A DNA stretch of 64,000 nucleotides from Anaerorudis cellulosivorans (GCF_025943985.1 NZ_JAPCWE010000002.1:62001-126000), one strand, 5' to 3'. Positions 37,882-47,815 are shown, counted from the first letter of the stretch. Notes: generated by a model from the sequence alone, not told the origin. Translations and numbers: made by a program.

Positions 37882-39221
37882 TTAATGAATTTCCGAAAAT
37901 TCACAAACAGCATATAAGCAGCAACCAACGAGGCCAGCAAATCGGCCGCAGGCATACTGTACCACACCCCTTTTAATCCGTAAATAGAGGGTAAAGTTAG
38001 TAAAAAAGGCAACAAAAAAAGCAGCTGACGGCTCAACGATAAAAAGATGGCTTTCCCTGCCATTCCGATGCTCTGAAAGAAATTGGTAACGACCATCTGA
38101 AATCCCACAATAGGAAAAAAGACGAATACGATGCGTAAACCTTCAACTGCCAATTGAATCAACGTCTGATCCCGTGTAAAAGCAGAAGCCACAACTGAAG
38201 GGAAAAATTCCCCAATCAAAAATCCGATCGTCATAATGCCAATCGCCATAAAGATAGTAAGCTTAAGGACTTCATTAACACGTTTATAATTGCGCGCACC
38301 AAAATTATACCCTGCAATAGGCTGCATCCCTTGGTTGAGCCCCATCGTTACCATTACAAAAAGGAACGAAACCCGATTGATGATACCGTAAGCCCCTACG
38401 GCCAAATCTCCGCCGTGTCTGATCAATGTTTGATTAATGATGATAACGATAACGCAGGAAACGGCATTCATCAAAAAAGGAGACATGCCGATAGCCATCG
38501 AATCTTTTATGATTTTTGGATCGGGCTTGAAAATACCTTTCTGCAAATGAATAAAATGATCTTTGTTGCTGAACAGCTTTATTTGCCAACCCAACATTAC
38601 AATTTGTGAGATAACGGTTGCCAGTGCACTTCCCTTGATTCCCCAATTGAAGACGAAAATAAATATAGGAGTAAGCACCGCATTCAGCACCACTGATGCC
38701 AATGTGGCATACATTGCCTTTTGCGGCATGCCCGACGAACGCAATATGCCGTTTAATCCCAAGTAAATATGGGTAAAAACATTCCCATATAAAATAATCT
38801 CCATATAATCGTGTGCATAGGGCAATGTAACCGAACTTGCTCCAAAGAAGCGAAGAATTGGATCCAGAAAAATCAGTGAAACGATCATAAATGCCAATCC
38901 GAGAACCACATTTAAGAGAAATACATTTCCCAAAATACGATTGGCCGAGCCATAATCTTTTTGTCCTAGCCTCACCGACATTAATGTGGATGCTCCAGCT
39001 CCAACCAACGAGCCGAAAGCTGCAGAAAGATTCATTAAAGGAAACGTTACCGCCAAACCCGAAATGGCCAATGCTCCCACGCCATGACCGATGAAAATAC
39101 TGTCGGTAATATTATATAACGACGAGGCAACCATCGCCACGATTGCCGGCAACGAATATTCTATAAGCAAGTTCCTGATTTTTTCCGTACCTAATGTTAT
39201 GGGTAATCCCTTTTTCTCCAT
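37866..39221 (-). CDS. MATE family efflux transporter
   Basis: A 451-residue inner-membrane multidrug/toxin exporter with 12 predicted helices in two halves; N-terminal LLIEYSLPAIVAMVASSLYNITDSIFIGHGVGALAISG is the MATE entry motif. Start 39221 (MEKKGLP) is chosen over a longer open frame to 39320 because GAGAG precedes it and the family starts here. The last five codons (TIVR plus stop) fall inside the inverted repeat of the adjacent IS4 element, so the C-terminal tail may be altered by the insertion. The core is intact. Confidence 0.92.
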   Translation of the reverse strand: MEKKGLPITLGTEKIRNLLIEYSLPAIVAMVASSLYNITDSIFIGHGVGALAISGLAVTFPLMNLSAAFGSLVGAGASTLMSVRLGQKDYGSANRILGNVFLLNVVLGLAFMIVSLIFLDPILRFFGASSVTLPYAHDYMEIILYGNVFTHIYLGLNGILRSSGMPQKAMYATLASVVLNAVLTPIFIFVFNWGIKGSALATVISQIVMLGWQIKLFSNKDHFIHLQKGIFKPDPKIIKDSMAIGMSPFLMNAVSCVIVIIINQTLIRHGGDLAVGAYGIINRVSFLFVMVTMGLNQGMQPIAGYNFGARNYKRVNEVLKLTIFMAIGIMTIGFLIGEFFPSVVASAFTRDQTLIQLAVEGLRIVFVFFPIVGFQMVVTNFFQSIGMAGKAIFLSLSRQLLFLLPFLLTLPSIYGLKGVWYSMPAADLLASLVAAYMLFVNFRKFIKTIVR

Positions 39222-39439
39222 CTCTCTATCTTTATCGAAAATTTCTCGCAAAATTACAAAAAAAAGAAGCAAATCCTGCTTTAAAAAAGCCTTAGCCGGA
39301 AAAACTGTTCGGTTAAACAATCAAATAAGTAGCAAAAAAACGTATTTTAGCTGTTTCGAAGCGAGTAGATTGCCACTTTCGACAAAACAAATAAGCAAGA
39401 AACAAAAAAGTGGAGGTTTGGTCAATCCGAATTCCTTGA

Positions 39440-40057
39440 TCAATGAATTAACCCAAAAGAATACCCCTCACGCTTAAGCCATTCAATAGCCAACGGAAGG
39501 GCATATCGCACGTTTTTTTCTGCTTTCAACGAATCGTGGAACACAATGATAGAACCGTTTCGCACATATTTTTTTACATTATCGAGTACTTTCTCCGGAG
39601 TCATATGGTTACTGTAATCACGCGTAACCACATCCCACATAATCAGTTTATATCCTTTTTTCTTTAGAAGGACAAATTGAGGGAAAAGGATATGACCGTG
39701 AGGCGGACGAAAAAACGGAGATTGAATATACGAATTTGCTTTTTGCGTATTGGCAATGAAATCGTTGGTATTATGCTTCCATCCTTGTATATGATTGAAA
39801 GTATGGTTGCCGGTCTGATGCCCCTTTTCAAGAATCTGACGATAAACGGAAGGATGTTTCCTCACATTATCTCCCACGCAAAAAAAAGTTGCTTTAACAC
39901 GATACGTGTCGAGTACTTCCAAAACCCAAGGAGTAACTTCAGGAATAGGACCATCATCAAATGTTAAATAAACCATCTTTTCATTGCCGTTTTTTATTCT
40001 CCAAACAGCACCGGGATAAAAAATTCGATAAAACAAAGGAGGCTGTTCTATAAACAT
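39440..40057 (-). CDS. Polysaccharide deacetylase (NodB family)
   Basis: A 205-residue carbohydrate esterase family 4 protein removing acetyl groups from peptidoglycan, chitooligomers or similar. All motifs are seen: TFDDGP near residue 32 (catalytic base and metal Asp), GNHTFNH near 82 (metal His pair), RPPHG near 117, WDVVTRDY near 140, and IVFHDS near 172. No signal peptide is evident, only a short N-terminal PPLFYRIFYPGAVWR. It follows the DUF2723 gene past a terminator. Confidence 0.92.
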   Translation of the reverse strand: MFIEQPPLFYRIFYPGAVWRIKNGNEKMVYLTFDDGPIPEVTPWVLEVLDTYRVKATFFCVGDNVRKHPSVYRQILEKGHQTGNHTFNHIQGWKHNTNDFIANTQKANSYIQSPFFRPPHGHILFPQFVLLKKKGYKLIMWDVVTRDYSNHMTPEKVLDNVKKYVRNGSIIVFHDSLKAEKNVRYALPLAIEWLKREGYSFGLIH

Positions 40058-40070
40058 ATAAAATCAAATA

Positions 40071-40112
40071 AAAAGGCCTCTTCCCATTTTATCCCATCGA
40101 AAAAGGCCTTTT
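40071..40112 (-). terminator. Terminator after the DUF2723 gene
   Basis: Arms AAAAGGCCT (40071-40079) and AGGCCTTTT (40104-40112) pair over 9 bp with a 24-base loop. On the minus strand a T-run follows. It starts 8 bp after the stop codon. Confidence 0.65.
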
Positions 40113-40119
40113 ATCGTTA

Positions 40120-43100
40120 TCATTTCACGTTACCGTACTGTTCCAGTAATTTCGGATTGAATTGCTGCATCAACTTCAACGTCTTCTGCACATTTTGCTC
40201 ATCCATCTTCCGGCTTGCGGAATCTGCACCGGAACTATAAAATCCGCGGATAGACACATTGGTAATTTCCTGTACCACGGAATCACCCAGCGGAGTAATG
40301 CCTCTTGTATAATAAAATTGTGCCCGTTGTAAAAGATCGTCTATCAGCGGCTGATATTTTTCCTTATCGTATTGTTGATAAATAGAGGCAATCAGCAAAA
40401 GCGGATCCAGATTATTCCTCGAAATATCGATCCACGAATCGGCCATCTGTTGAGGAGTGAGTCGATCGAACCACGCCAAATTGTGGTCGATTCTTTCGCT
40501 GATTTCATCAATAAGAGCTTGTCCCTTTTCAGCGTGTCCCAACTGATAATAGGCTCTGGCCATCAACAATCCTTCCGTTCCGTAGGGTACCGCTTTCGAT
40601 GGCATAACCTCGATACATTTATCGAGAGCAGCAAGCGCTTTATCTTTTTTGCCTTCATTGATTAATGCCTCGATCAATTGCGAAAAATACATACGAAAGG
40701 TATACACCATATTCCTGCACGTAACGTCAAGATAGATTTCCGGATCTTTATCGATGCCGCCCCATCTGAATGTATTCATCATAAGGTCATAAGCAACCTC
40801 GGTATTCACTCCGTTACTGAGCGGTACTCCCGGTGTTATCCGATAAGCAATTCCTTCGAGTGTTAAATTGTTCCCCACGGGAGCGTATAAATTTCTGTCC
40901 ACGGTTACCGCATACGAGATCGGACGTTGCCAATTATCGTCGTTGATGTTGGTAAGCATTTCCAACACCATCAACTCTTGTCGGTAGGCTACCGATTTAT
41001 TTCCAAGATTGACATACATACGGTTTGCAGGTTTGGAATGGAATGTCGTCCAGTTTACTTTTGCCGTATCCACATCGAGATACAAAAGATTGCCGGGAAT
41101 AATCGGTTCATTATCCAACGACGGAAAAGGATTCTTGGGCGTCGCATTGTTTCCGGTACGCAAGTTCTCCATTGTTTGTTTAAGCGGAATGGTATCCTTA
41201 AACACATTCGTGTCGTAATACAAATGATAAGAAACCGCAGGGATATTATTTTGTTGCAATATATGCTCAATCTCTTTCCTTGTCAGAATATAAGCATGGG
41301 AACCCGCATCACTTGCATAGCGCTCCCTCGGCCATTTGATGGGCAGGGGTTCCGACTCATATGCCTGACGCAGCATCTGATCGACATACCATTCCGTTTG
41401 CAGATAACTTAAATTACATGCACGGGTATCGGTCCTGAATCCTTCCACTTCGTGCAGATACCATAGCGGGAAGGTATCGTTATCACCATTACAAAAAATA
41501 ATGCCGTTTTTGCCCACACTGTTCAAATAATTCATCCCGGTATCTCGCGCCATATATCTTCCCGAACGATCATGATCATCCCAATTCTGAGCGGCCATCC
41601 GGATAGGGACAAAAAGACAGGCTATTGTGGCAAGAGATGCCGCTGCTGCCGTATTTTTTAAATATTCCCTCAAGAATAAACTAATCCCGGCTACTCCCAT
41701 TCCCACCCAAATGGAAAAAGCATAAAAAGAGCCGGCATATGCATAATCCCGTTCACGCGGTTCAAAAGGAGTTTGATTGAGATACATGACGATGGCTATT
41801 CCTGTCATGAAAAACAGCATGAAAACGATAGAAAAGCTCTTAAACCCTTTTTCTTTAAGTGAAAGTTGATATACAATTCCAATAATACCCAAAAGAAAAG
41901 GTAACATGAAATAAACATTGCGACCTTTATTATCGGCTACATCCGGAGCGATATTATCTTGGGGTCCCAGCCCCAATACTTTATCATCGATAAAAGGTAT
42001 GCCCGTAATCCAATTCCCCTTGGTAATTCCTCCATCGCCTTGAATATCGTTCTGTCGGCCCGAGAAATTCCACATGAAATATCGCCAATACATGTAATTC
42101 AACTGATAACTGAAGAAAAATCGAAGGTTTTCCAACATCGTGGGTTTTTTATTTGGATCGGTTACCCCTCCCCATTGGCGGTATCCTATTATATGATTGT
42201 TATAACCCGGATTGTTGGTCGTGGAATGCATACGGGGAAAAAGCATCGAGTTGGTATATTTGTAGGTGGGCGAAGTAGAAACTACCACATACCGATCTTT
42301 TTCTTCGGGTGATTTTTTAATTACTTTCCCGTATCTTTTTTTCTCACTCGCTATAACCGGCGTGCCGTCTGCCTTTCGTTCGATTTGAGAAGCATACGTA
42401 TGACCATATAAAAGCGGCGTTTCGCCATATTGTTCGCGGTTTAAATAACTGGCCAACGAAAAGACATCTTCGGGAGAATTCTCGTCCATCGGGGGATTGG
42501 CACTCGAACGAATGGGAATAATGGCATAAGCCGAAAAACCAATCAAAATAACCAATAAACAAGATATGGAAAGATTGATGAATTTGAGATTCATTTTTTT
42601 GTACCGGAAAACCAAATAAGCAGCCACACCTATCAAAACAAGCCATAGCAGAACACTATCGCCCATGAATAAGATTCCCGACATGGCCAGGCTGATGAGA
42701 AAGGTTGTTTTGGCGATTGCGGGATTCGGATTATCCTTCATACTCTCCAACAGTGTCCATACAATACAAACAACCAACACGGCAAGATAGATGAATAAAC
42801 CGGTATTGTAGGGTAAACCCAACATATTTATAAAGAACAATTCAAACCATCCACCCACTTTGGTAAATCCCGGAATAATGCCGTACATCAAGACAAAAAT
42901 CAGCACAAACGAAATCAATAAAGCTCCCAATCCGCCTTTCCATGTAACCCTTTCGTTTTTCTTATAATAATAAATCAGTACGATGGCAGGAATACAAAGC
43001 AGGTTCAATAAGTGAACGCCAATGGAAAGTCCCATAACATAAGCAATCAAGACAATCCATTTATCGGAATGGGGTTTATCGGCATTGTCTTCCCATTTTA

Positions 43101-43587
43101 ATATCAACCAGAAAACCAATGCCGTCAACATAGACGAAAAAGCATACACTTCGGCTTCTTCCGCCGAAAACCAAAACGTATCGGAAAAAGTATAAACCAA
43201 AGCACCGACGATACCACTACCCATTACGGCAATGGTCTGTGCAAGGGTAAGCTCCGTTTTGTCTTTACTCAACACCAGTTTCCTCGTCAGATGGGTAATC
43301 GTCCAAAAAAGAAACAGAATGGTAAAGGCACTGAGCAAAGCCGACATGGCATTTACCATCTTCGCAACTTGAGTCGGGTCGGACGTAAATTGAGTGAAAA
43401 GATTACCCAACAGCATAAAAAAAGGAGCTCCCGGTGGATGACCAATTTCCAACTTATAGGCAGAAACGATAAACTCGGGACAATCCCAAAAACTCGCCGT
43501 AGGTTCAATAGTCATTAAATAAACGACGGCTGCAACGGCAAAAACTGCCCATCCGGTGATGGTGTCGATTAATTTATATCGTGTCAT
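40120..43587 (-). CDS. DUF2723 membrane protein (GT117/TMEM260-type glycosyltransferase)
   Basis: A 1155-residue protein. About 12 membrane helices fill residues ~10-600, with the family opening WDCPEFIVSAYKLEIGHPPGAPFFMLLGNLF near residue 32; the acidic D/E pair there is typical of GT-C glycosyltransferases. A large polar C-terminal part (~620-1155) includes helical, TPR-like repeats. The human member TMEM260 is an O-mannosyltransferase; in Bacteroidota the family is thought to act in protein or envelope glycosylation. Start 43587 (MTRYKL) is the first ATG; the codon at 43596 is TTG. Substrate unknown. Confidence 0.85.
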   Translation of the reverse strand: MTRYKLIDTITGWAVFAVAAVVYLMTIEPTASFWDCPEFIVSAYKLEIGHPPGAPFFMLLGNLFTQFTSDPTQVAKMVNAMSALLSAFTILFLFWTITHLTRKLVLSKDKTELTLAQTIAVMGSGIVGALVYTFSDTFWFSAEEAEVYAFSSMLTALVFWLILKWEDNADKPHSDKWIVLIAYVMGLSIGVHLLNLLCIPAIVLIYYYKKNERVTWKGGLGALLISFVLIFVLMYGIIPGFTKVGGWFELFFINMLGLPYNTGLFIYLAVLVVCIVWTLLESMKDNPNPAIAKTTFLISLAMSGILFMGDSVLLWLVLIGVAAYLVFRYKKMNLKFINLSISCLLVILIGFSAYAIIPIRSSANPPMDENSPEDVFSLASYLNREQYGETPLLYGHTYASQIERKADGTPVIASEKKRYGKVIKKSPEEKDRYVVVSTSPTYKYTNSMLFPRMHSTTNNPGYNNHIIGYRQWGGVTDPNKKPTMLENLRFFFSYQLNYMYWRYFMWNFSGRQNDIQGDGGITKGNWITGIPFIDDKVLGLGPQDNIAPDVADNKGRNVYFMLPFLLGIIGIVYQLSLKEKGFKSFSIVFMLFFMTGIAIVMYLNQTPFEPRERDYAYAGSFYAFSIWVGMGVAGISLFLREYLKNTAAAASLATIACLFVPIRMAAQNWDDHDRSGRYMARDTGMNYLNSVGKNGIIFCNGDNDTFPLWYLHEVEGFRTDTRACNLSYLQTEWYVDQMLRQAYESEPLPIKWPRERYASDAGSHAYILTRKEIEHILQQNNIPAVSYHLYYDTNVFKDTIPLKQTMENLRTGNNATPKNPFPSLDNEPIIPGNLLYLDVDTAKVNWTTFHSKPANRMYVNLGNKSVAYRQELMVLEMLTNINDDNWQRPISYAVTVDRNLYAPVGNNLTLEGIAYRITPGVPLSNGVNTEVAYDLMMNTFRWGGIDKDPEIYLDVTCRNMVYTFRMYFSQLIEALINEGKKDKALAALDKCIEVMPSKAVPYGTEGLLMARAYYQLGHAEKGQALIDEISERIDHNLAWFDRLTPQQMADSWIDISRNNLDPLLLIASIYQQYDKEKYQPLIDDLLQRAQFYYTRGITPLGDSVVQEITNVSIRGFYSSGADSASRKMDEQNVQKTLKLMQQFNPKLLEQYGNVK

Positions 43588-43657
43588 TATCGGCAAATGA
43601 TAAAATAATTCATGTATATACGCGTTTGTTCCTTCTCATGAAAAGGATTTCTATGCG

Positions 43658-43665
43658 CAAAAATA
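43658..43665 (-). promoter_or_regulatory. Candidate -7 box of the DUF2723 gene
   Basis: TATTTTTG on the minus strand fits TAnnTTTG, 70 bp before the start. No TTTG at the right distance upstream. Confidence 0.4.
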
Positions 43666-43692
43666 CATAAAACTATCTATAAACCATCATTA

Positions 43693-43734
43693 TTTTCGGT
43701 TGATTTATGCCGTATGAGAGGAAATAACCGAAAA
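43693..43734. other. Long imperfect hairpin in the DUF2723/ndk spacer
   Basis: TTTTCGGTT (43693-43701) pairs with AACCGAAAA (43726-43734) and the stem goes on with ATTT/AAAT after one bulged G, giving about 13 pairs. It lies upstream of the -7 box of the DUF2723 gene. No T-run follows, so a regulatory role is more likely than termination. The rest of this 549-bp AT-rich spacer shows nothing else. Confidence 0.5.
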
Positions 43735-44051
43735 CAGCTCATCTACATGTTTGAGTGTTCGTTTCATAATATATTGATTTTTATCTATTTATAAATCCAA
43801 TCACCCCATTGCTTGATCGCAAAAATATCACCCGTGTTTTAATGTAAATTTTTTTTGAAAATGTGTTTTTGACAACTACAATACGATTCATTTTAATTTG
43901 TAGTTAATTATCTTTTAAAGCTTTCAAAATATTTAAAATATGCTGCAAAACATGTTTTGATATATCTATTTATTAAACAACCACTTACAAAGAAAATTCA
44001 CATTCTTCATCTTTTCTTCGGCTTTTTGAAGCAAAATTTACTTGCCATTTT

Positions 44052-44083
44052 TTTGGACGAAAAAAAAGAAAAAGTTTACTTTG
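44052..44083 (+). promoter_or_regulatory. Probable promoter of ndk
   Basis: TTTG (44052-44055), 20 bp, then TTACTTTG (44076-44083), seven of eight positions matching TAnnTTTG with correct spacing, 62 bp before the ndk start. Confidence 0.6.
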
Positions 44084-44145
44084 GCATCAATTGAAGAAAA
44101 AAATCGGTAATTAAGGTCTTTTTTTAATAAGTTTTTACAAGCTCA

Positions 44146-44607
44146 ATGCAAAAAACATTAGTGATCCTAAAACCATCTGCTATCCAGCGAGGCTTAGTCG
44201 GCGAAGTAATTTCCCGATTCGAAAAAAAAGGTCTTCAACTCATTGGAATGAAAATGATATACTTAACAGATGAAATTTTAGAGGAACATTATGCACACTT
44301 AAAAGATAAACCGTTTTTTCAACGTATCAAAGAGTCAATGAAAGTAAGTCCGGTAATTGTTTTGGCATTAAAAGGCGTTGATGCTGTGGAAGTGGTGAGA
44401 AAAATGGCCGGTATCACCAATGGCAGAGAAGCTCAACCGGGGACCATCCGGGGAGATTACAGCATGAGCGTTCAGGAGAACATTGTACATGCCTCCGATT
44501 CGCCGGAAACAGCTCAAACAGAATTAGAGCGATTTTTTTCAACAACGGAACTGTTTAATTATCCGCAATTGATGCATCCGAATATTTATGCAAATGATGA
44601 GTGCTAA
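44146..44607 (+). CDS. ndk: Nucleoside diphosphate kinase
   Basis: A 153-residue enzyme passing gamma-phosphate between nucleoside tri- and diphosphates. N-terminal KTLVILKPSAIQRGLVGEVISRFE is typical, and the active-site histidine is in NIVHASDSPETAQTE near residue 118. It lacks the LysTerm oddities; the ~150-residue length is the family norm. Single start at 44146. The M23 peptidase gene follows after 54 bp on the same strand. Confidence 0.97.
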   Translation: MQKTLVILKPSAIQRGLVGEVISRFEKKGLQLIGMKMIYLTDEILEEHYAHLKDKPFFQRIKESMKVSPVIVLALKGVDAVEVVRKMAGITNGREAQPGTIRGDYSMSVQENIVHASDSPETAQTELERFFSTTELFNYPQLMHPNIYANDEC

Positions 44608-44661
44608 TTGCAACGGACGATTTTAAATTAAGATTGAAAACGTATTTTTGAAACGCAACTT

Positions 44662-45675
44662 ATGGAAGGAGAACGTATAATTTCCAAAGGAAAAGTTATT
44701 TTATCGACAACATTCCTTTTTATCGGGTTAACAGCTTTCTCACAATCGAAACCTACAAAAGACACAACAAGGCCCGAAATCATTTACAAACAATCGCACA
44801 GCGCAAACGATCAAAAATCAAATTTATTTGCAGACGGGATAAAACTCAAAATGGACATGTCCGTTTTAGACGAAGCAGCAGTAGAAAGAGAAGAATTTAA
44901 TCCTGCCGAGATTCCCGCCGACGATATCTACGGAGGAGTTTGGAGTAATACCCATGTCAATGCTTACGGATCTTCGGTAAATGTACCCGATTCTTTCTGG
45001 GTAGATTTATCGAATTTTTCGATCCCCTGCACGGGTTATATGACATCCAACTTCGGCAGAAGAGGCAGTAGAAGATATCATTACGGGGTTGACCTCAAGG
45101 CAAGAATCGGGGATACCATTTATGCTGCTTTTGACGGAAAAATCAGGGTAAAAGATTATGAACGGGGAGGTTATGGTAATTATATCGTAATCCGTCATGT
45201 TAACGGTCTTGAAACCATTTATGGTCATCTGTCCAAATTTCTGGTAAAAGAAAATGATTTTGTTAAATCGGGGCAACCTATCGCTTTGGCAGGGAATACC
45301 GGTCGTTCTACCGGTCCGCATCTTCATTTCGAAACCCGTTTTTTGGGACGTCCCATTAATCCGAACTTCATCGTCGATTTTAACAATAAAGTATGTCATC
45401 GCGACGAATATGTAGTAACTCCTTCCAGCTTCAAAAAAACTACAGCGAGCAGTAGATCGGTACTCAAACCGGGAAAGAGCTATCAAGCTTCAGCCGATGA
45501 CAATAACACCAACAAATACGTTTCCGGTGAGGTGAAATATCACCGAATCAAAAAAGGGGATACATTAAGCGGGATTGCCAAACGTTACGGCGTTTCTGTT
45601 AAAAAGATCTGCAATTTAAACAACATTACGACAAAAACCACACTACGCCCGGGTAAATCGTTACGAATTTCCTAG
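44662..45675 (+). CDS. M23 metallopeptidase with LysM domain
   Basis: A 337-residue exported murein hydrolase. The N-terminal hydrophobic stretch (VILSTTFLFIGLTAFSQ) is a signal peptide preceded by a charged segment. Middle: M23 domain with the first zinc ligands in YHYGVDLKA (near residue 139) and HLHFE near 219; GNTGRSTGPHLHF is the signature. C-terminal LysM (YHRIKKGDTLSGIAKRYGVS..., about residues 293-337) binds glycan. It likely cuts peptide cross-links in the wall. All catalytic residues are there. Confidence 0.94.
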   Translation: MEGERIISKGKVILSTTFLFIGLTAFSQSKPTKDTTRPEIIYKQSHSANDQKSNLFADGIKLKMDMSVLDEAAVEREEFNPAEIPADDIYGGVWSNTHVNAYGSSVNVPDSFWVDLSNFSIPCTGYMTSNFGRRGSRRYHYGVDLKARIGDTIYAAFDGKIRVKDYERGGYGNYIVIRHVNGLETIYGHLSKFLVKENDFVKSGQPIALAGNTGRSTGPHLHFETRFLGRPINPNFIVDFNNKVCHRDEYVVTPSSFKKTTASSRSVLKPGKSYQASADDNNTNKYVSGEVKYHRIKKGDTLSGIAKRYGVSVKKICNLNNITTKTTLRPGKSLRIS

Positions 45676-45715
45676 TGATGCTGATTGAAATGAACCATCC
45701 CCATAAATAATCGTG

Positions 45716-46846
45716 TCAACTCAAATGATAACCCTGACCGTTGATTTCCGATGCGCGAAAAAGTGGATATTTTTCTTCATCCAACGGATAATCCCAACAA
45801 CCCAGACTATGGTAGATTTCACCACCGAAGCCTACTTTAAATTTATAGAGCCCGTAAAGGGGATGCGAGGGATCGGCCGAAGGCGAAATACCAAACATGT
45901 CATACTCTGTACACCCATTGGCTTTTGACAATTGGATGGCTTCCCATTGTAATGCGTAAGTGGCCATCAAATTACGGTGTTGCGACGAAGAAGCTCCATA
46001 GAGATAAGACCCTCTGTTGGCCGTCATCACCAAAAACATGGCCGCCAACGGCTTGCCATTCCATTCGGCCATCAATAAACGCACATCTGCAGGCGATTGG
46101 CTATCTTCGGCTTTTGCCTGAAGCACCGCTTCAAAATGTTTGATATCATTAAGCAAGAGGTGATTTCGTGCAGCCGTTTCTTTGTAAAGCCCATACCAAC
46201 TATCCAAGCCCTCGAGTCCCATCGATTTTACTTGCACTCCCTTTCTCGACGACAAACGAATGTTGTATCGCGTCTTGGGCTTCATCTTTTGCAAAAGGAC
46301 TTCGGTATCCGGCCTTAAGTCCAAGTAAATGGTATTGGACGGCAAGATGTTAAAACAGGCTTTTTTGAAATTCCACCGGTGGGTATTGAAATTGAAACGA
46401 AATTCCTGGGTCAACGAATCGGGATGTCCCTTCCATGCCCCGTTATCGTCAAAATATTCTTCGTCTTTGGCCCAATACGACTGCCAACAAAGATCGTAAC
46501 GAATAAGGATGCAGTCTTTCGGCAAAAAAGGGCGAATACTTTCCGAAAGCTCTTCCAAAAACAGCCCATGAAATTCTTCAGCAGGCTCAAGTTCAGGTCC
46601 ATAAGGGATATATGCGATGGAATGGCAACGATCAATCTGCCATATTATAACCAATATATCGGAAGAAAGAATGGTTTTGTCATCCTTCGGTCGATAAAAA
46701 AGATCCGATTGTCGTGCTTTAAAATTAACAGCCAGTGTATCTGCACCAAGTTGCGCTTTCACATCCGACCAGAAAGCCGTTTGCTGCACAATCGGAGTTT
46801 CGTACAATTCTTCTGTCTCTTTGCGATGAATATTGAAAAGCATCAT
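45716..46846 (-). CDS. FemAB-like peptidyltransferase (lipid II amino acid ligase type)
   Basis: A 376-residue cytoplasmic protein with a double GNAT fold. The C-terminal half shows the FemX pattern: AAMFLVMTANRGSYLYGASS, RNLMATYALQWEAIQLSKANGC, YDMFGISP and LYGLYKFKVGFGG. Family members attach amino acids to the peptidoglycan stem peptide from aminoacyl-tRNA; Bacteroidales members are of unknown detail. ATG at 46846 (second ATG at 46843). Own promoter upstream; convergent with the M23 gene. Confidence 0.85.
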   Translation of the reverse strand: MMLFNIHRKETEELYETPIVQQTAFWSDVKAQLGADTLAVNFKARQSDLFYRPKDDKTILSSDILVIIWQIDRCHSIAYIPYGPELEPAEEFHGLFLEELSESIRPFLPKDCILIRYDLCWQSYWAKDEEYFDDNGAWKGHPDSLTQEFRFNFNTHRWNFKKACFNILPSNTIYLDLRPDTEVLLQKMKPKTRYNIRLSSRKGVQVKSMGLEGLDSWYGLYKETAARNHLLLNDIKHFEAVLQAKAEDSQSPADVRLLMAEWNGKPLAAMFLVMTANRGSYLYGASSSQHRNLMATYALQWEAIQLSKANGCTEYDMFGISPSADPSHPLYGLYKFKVGFGGEIYHSLGCWDYPLDEEKYPLFRASEINGQGYHLS

Positions 46847-46872
46847 TCTCTCTTTTTTATTTTACTAATCTG

Positions 46873-46903
46873 CAAAGATATTAAACATAAACCGGTTGGC
46901 AAA
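46873..46903 (-). promoter_or_regulatory. Promoter of the FemAB-like gene
   Basis: Minus-strand TTTG (46900-46903), 19 bp, then TATCTTTG (46873-46880), an exact Bacteroides-type promoter 27 bp before the start. Confidence 0.78.
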
Positions 46904-47248
46904 AGAAAAGAACGTTTCCTCTTTTGAACGCCTCTTATGAGAGAACGGCGGAATCCATGCCGGAGAATTGCTGCCAAAGCGTCCCGAATCAATCATCCTC
47001 CCGACAAATATTGCAAAAAACAGGCACACCTGAAGCCGTGCAACCCTTTTTCGGCAGTAAAGCAACTGTTAGCGTTTCACATCGAATATAACAGAAAAAA
47101 TGATATTGGACTGAACATTTAGCGAGAGTTTGGCGTTTAATCAGTGTTTGAAATGCACACGGATAATCTAAAGAAAACATTACATACCATTATAATACTG
47201 TTAAAAAAACAATTTAAGTAATTATTAACCATCTAAAATTTAGAAAAA
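46904..47248. other. Spacer before the DPSL gene, 345 bp
   Basis: No gene is supported. Short minus-strand frames here (e.g. one containing CTASGVPVFCNICRED) are Cys-rich but lack starts and context. No TAnnTTTG box was found before the DPSL gene, so its promoter could depend on an activator. Confidence 0.4.
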
Positions 47249-47761
47249 ATGGGAAAAGAAGGAATTAAAGTAGCATCCGTCGATGTTGACAAACTGTTGG
47301 AAATGCTCAATGCAGCTCTCTCTGAAGAATGGTTGGCATATTATCAGTATTGGATTGGCGCCCGATTGATGGAAGGCCCAATGAGAAGTGAAGTTGAACC
47401 CGAACTTTTGACTCATGCCAAAGAAGAATTGGAGCATGCCGAAATGATCGCCGACAGGATCATTCAATTAGGCGGTACCCCTGTCATCAATCCAAAAGAT
47501 TGGACCAAACTGGCACGTTGTCCTTACGACGAACCGGCCGACCCGTACATTGAAGTCATTCTTAAACAAAACCTGAGAGGGGAACGATGTGCCATTCAAC
47601 GCTATCAGGAAATTGCGAATTTTACCGCCGGAAAAGATTTTGCAACGCACGAAATGGCAGTTGAAATCCTCAACGATGAGTTGGAGCACGAAGAAGATAT
47701 TGAATCTTGGCTGACCGACTTAGATCGGATGAAAGAGGAATTCAAGAAAATCAAAATGTAA
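47249..47761 (+). CDS. Thioferritin / Dps-like bacterioferritin-related protein (DPSL)
   Basis: A 170-residue ferritin-like four-helix protein, close in pattern to the Bacteroides fragilis DPSL. It stores iron and uses it with hydrogen peroxide to protect against oxidative stress, as a 12-subunit shell. Ferroxidase ligands are in SEEW (Glu26/27), EELEHAE (59-65), GER (Glu112) and DELEHEED near 142. The DPSL-specific cysteine pair is at Cys91 (LARC) and Cys114 (GERC). These set it apart from plain Dps and bacterioferritin. Followed by a strong terminator. Confidence 0.9.
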   Translation: MGKEGIKVASVDVDKLLEMLNAALSEEWLAYYQYWIGARLMEGPMRSEVEPELLTHAKEELEHAEMIADRIIQLGGTPVINPKDWTKLARCPYDEPADPYIEVILKQNLRGERCAIQRYQEIANFTAGKDFATHEMAVEILNDELEHEEDIESWLTDLDRMKEEFKKIKM

Positions 47762-47815
47762 ACGAATTTTTGAGACAGGTACAAGCTTGGCAGCATGCTG
47801 TAAAACAGGAGAAGC

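Noticed and set aside
36498-37892. Target-site duplication flanking the IS4 element
   Set aside because: The bases just outside the inverted repeats do not match, so no duplication is claimed.
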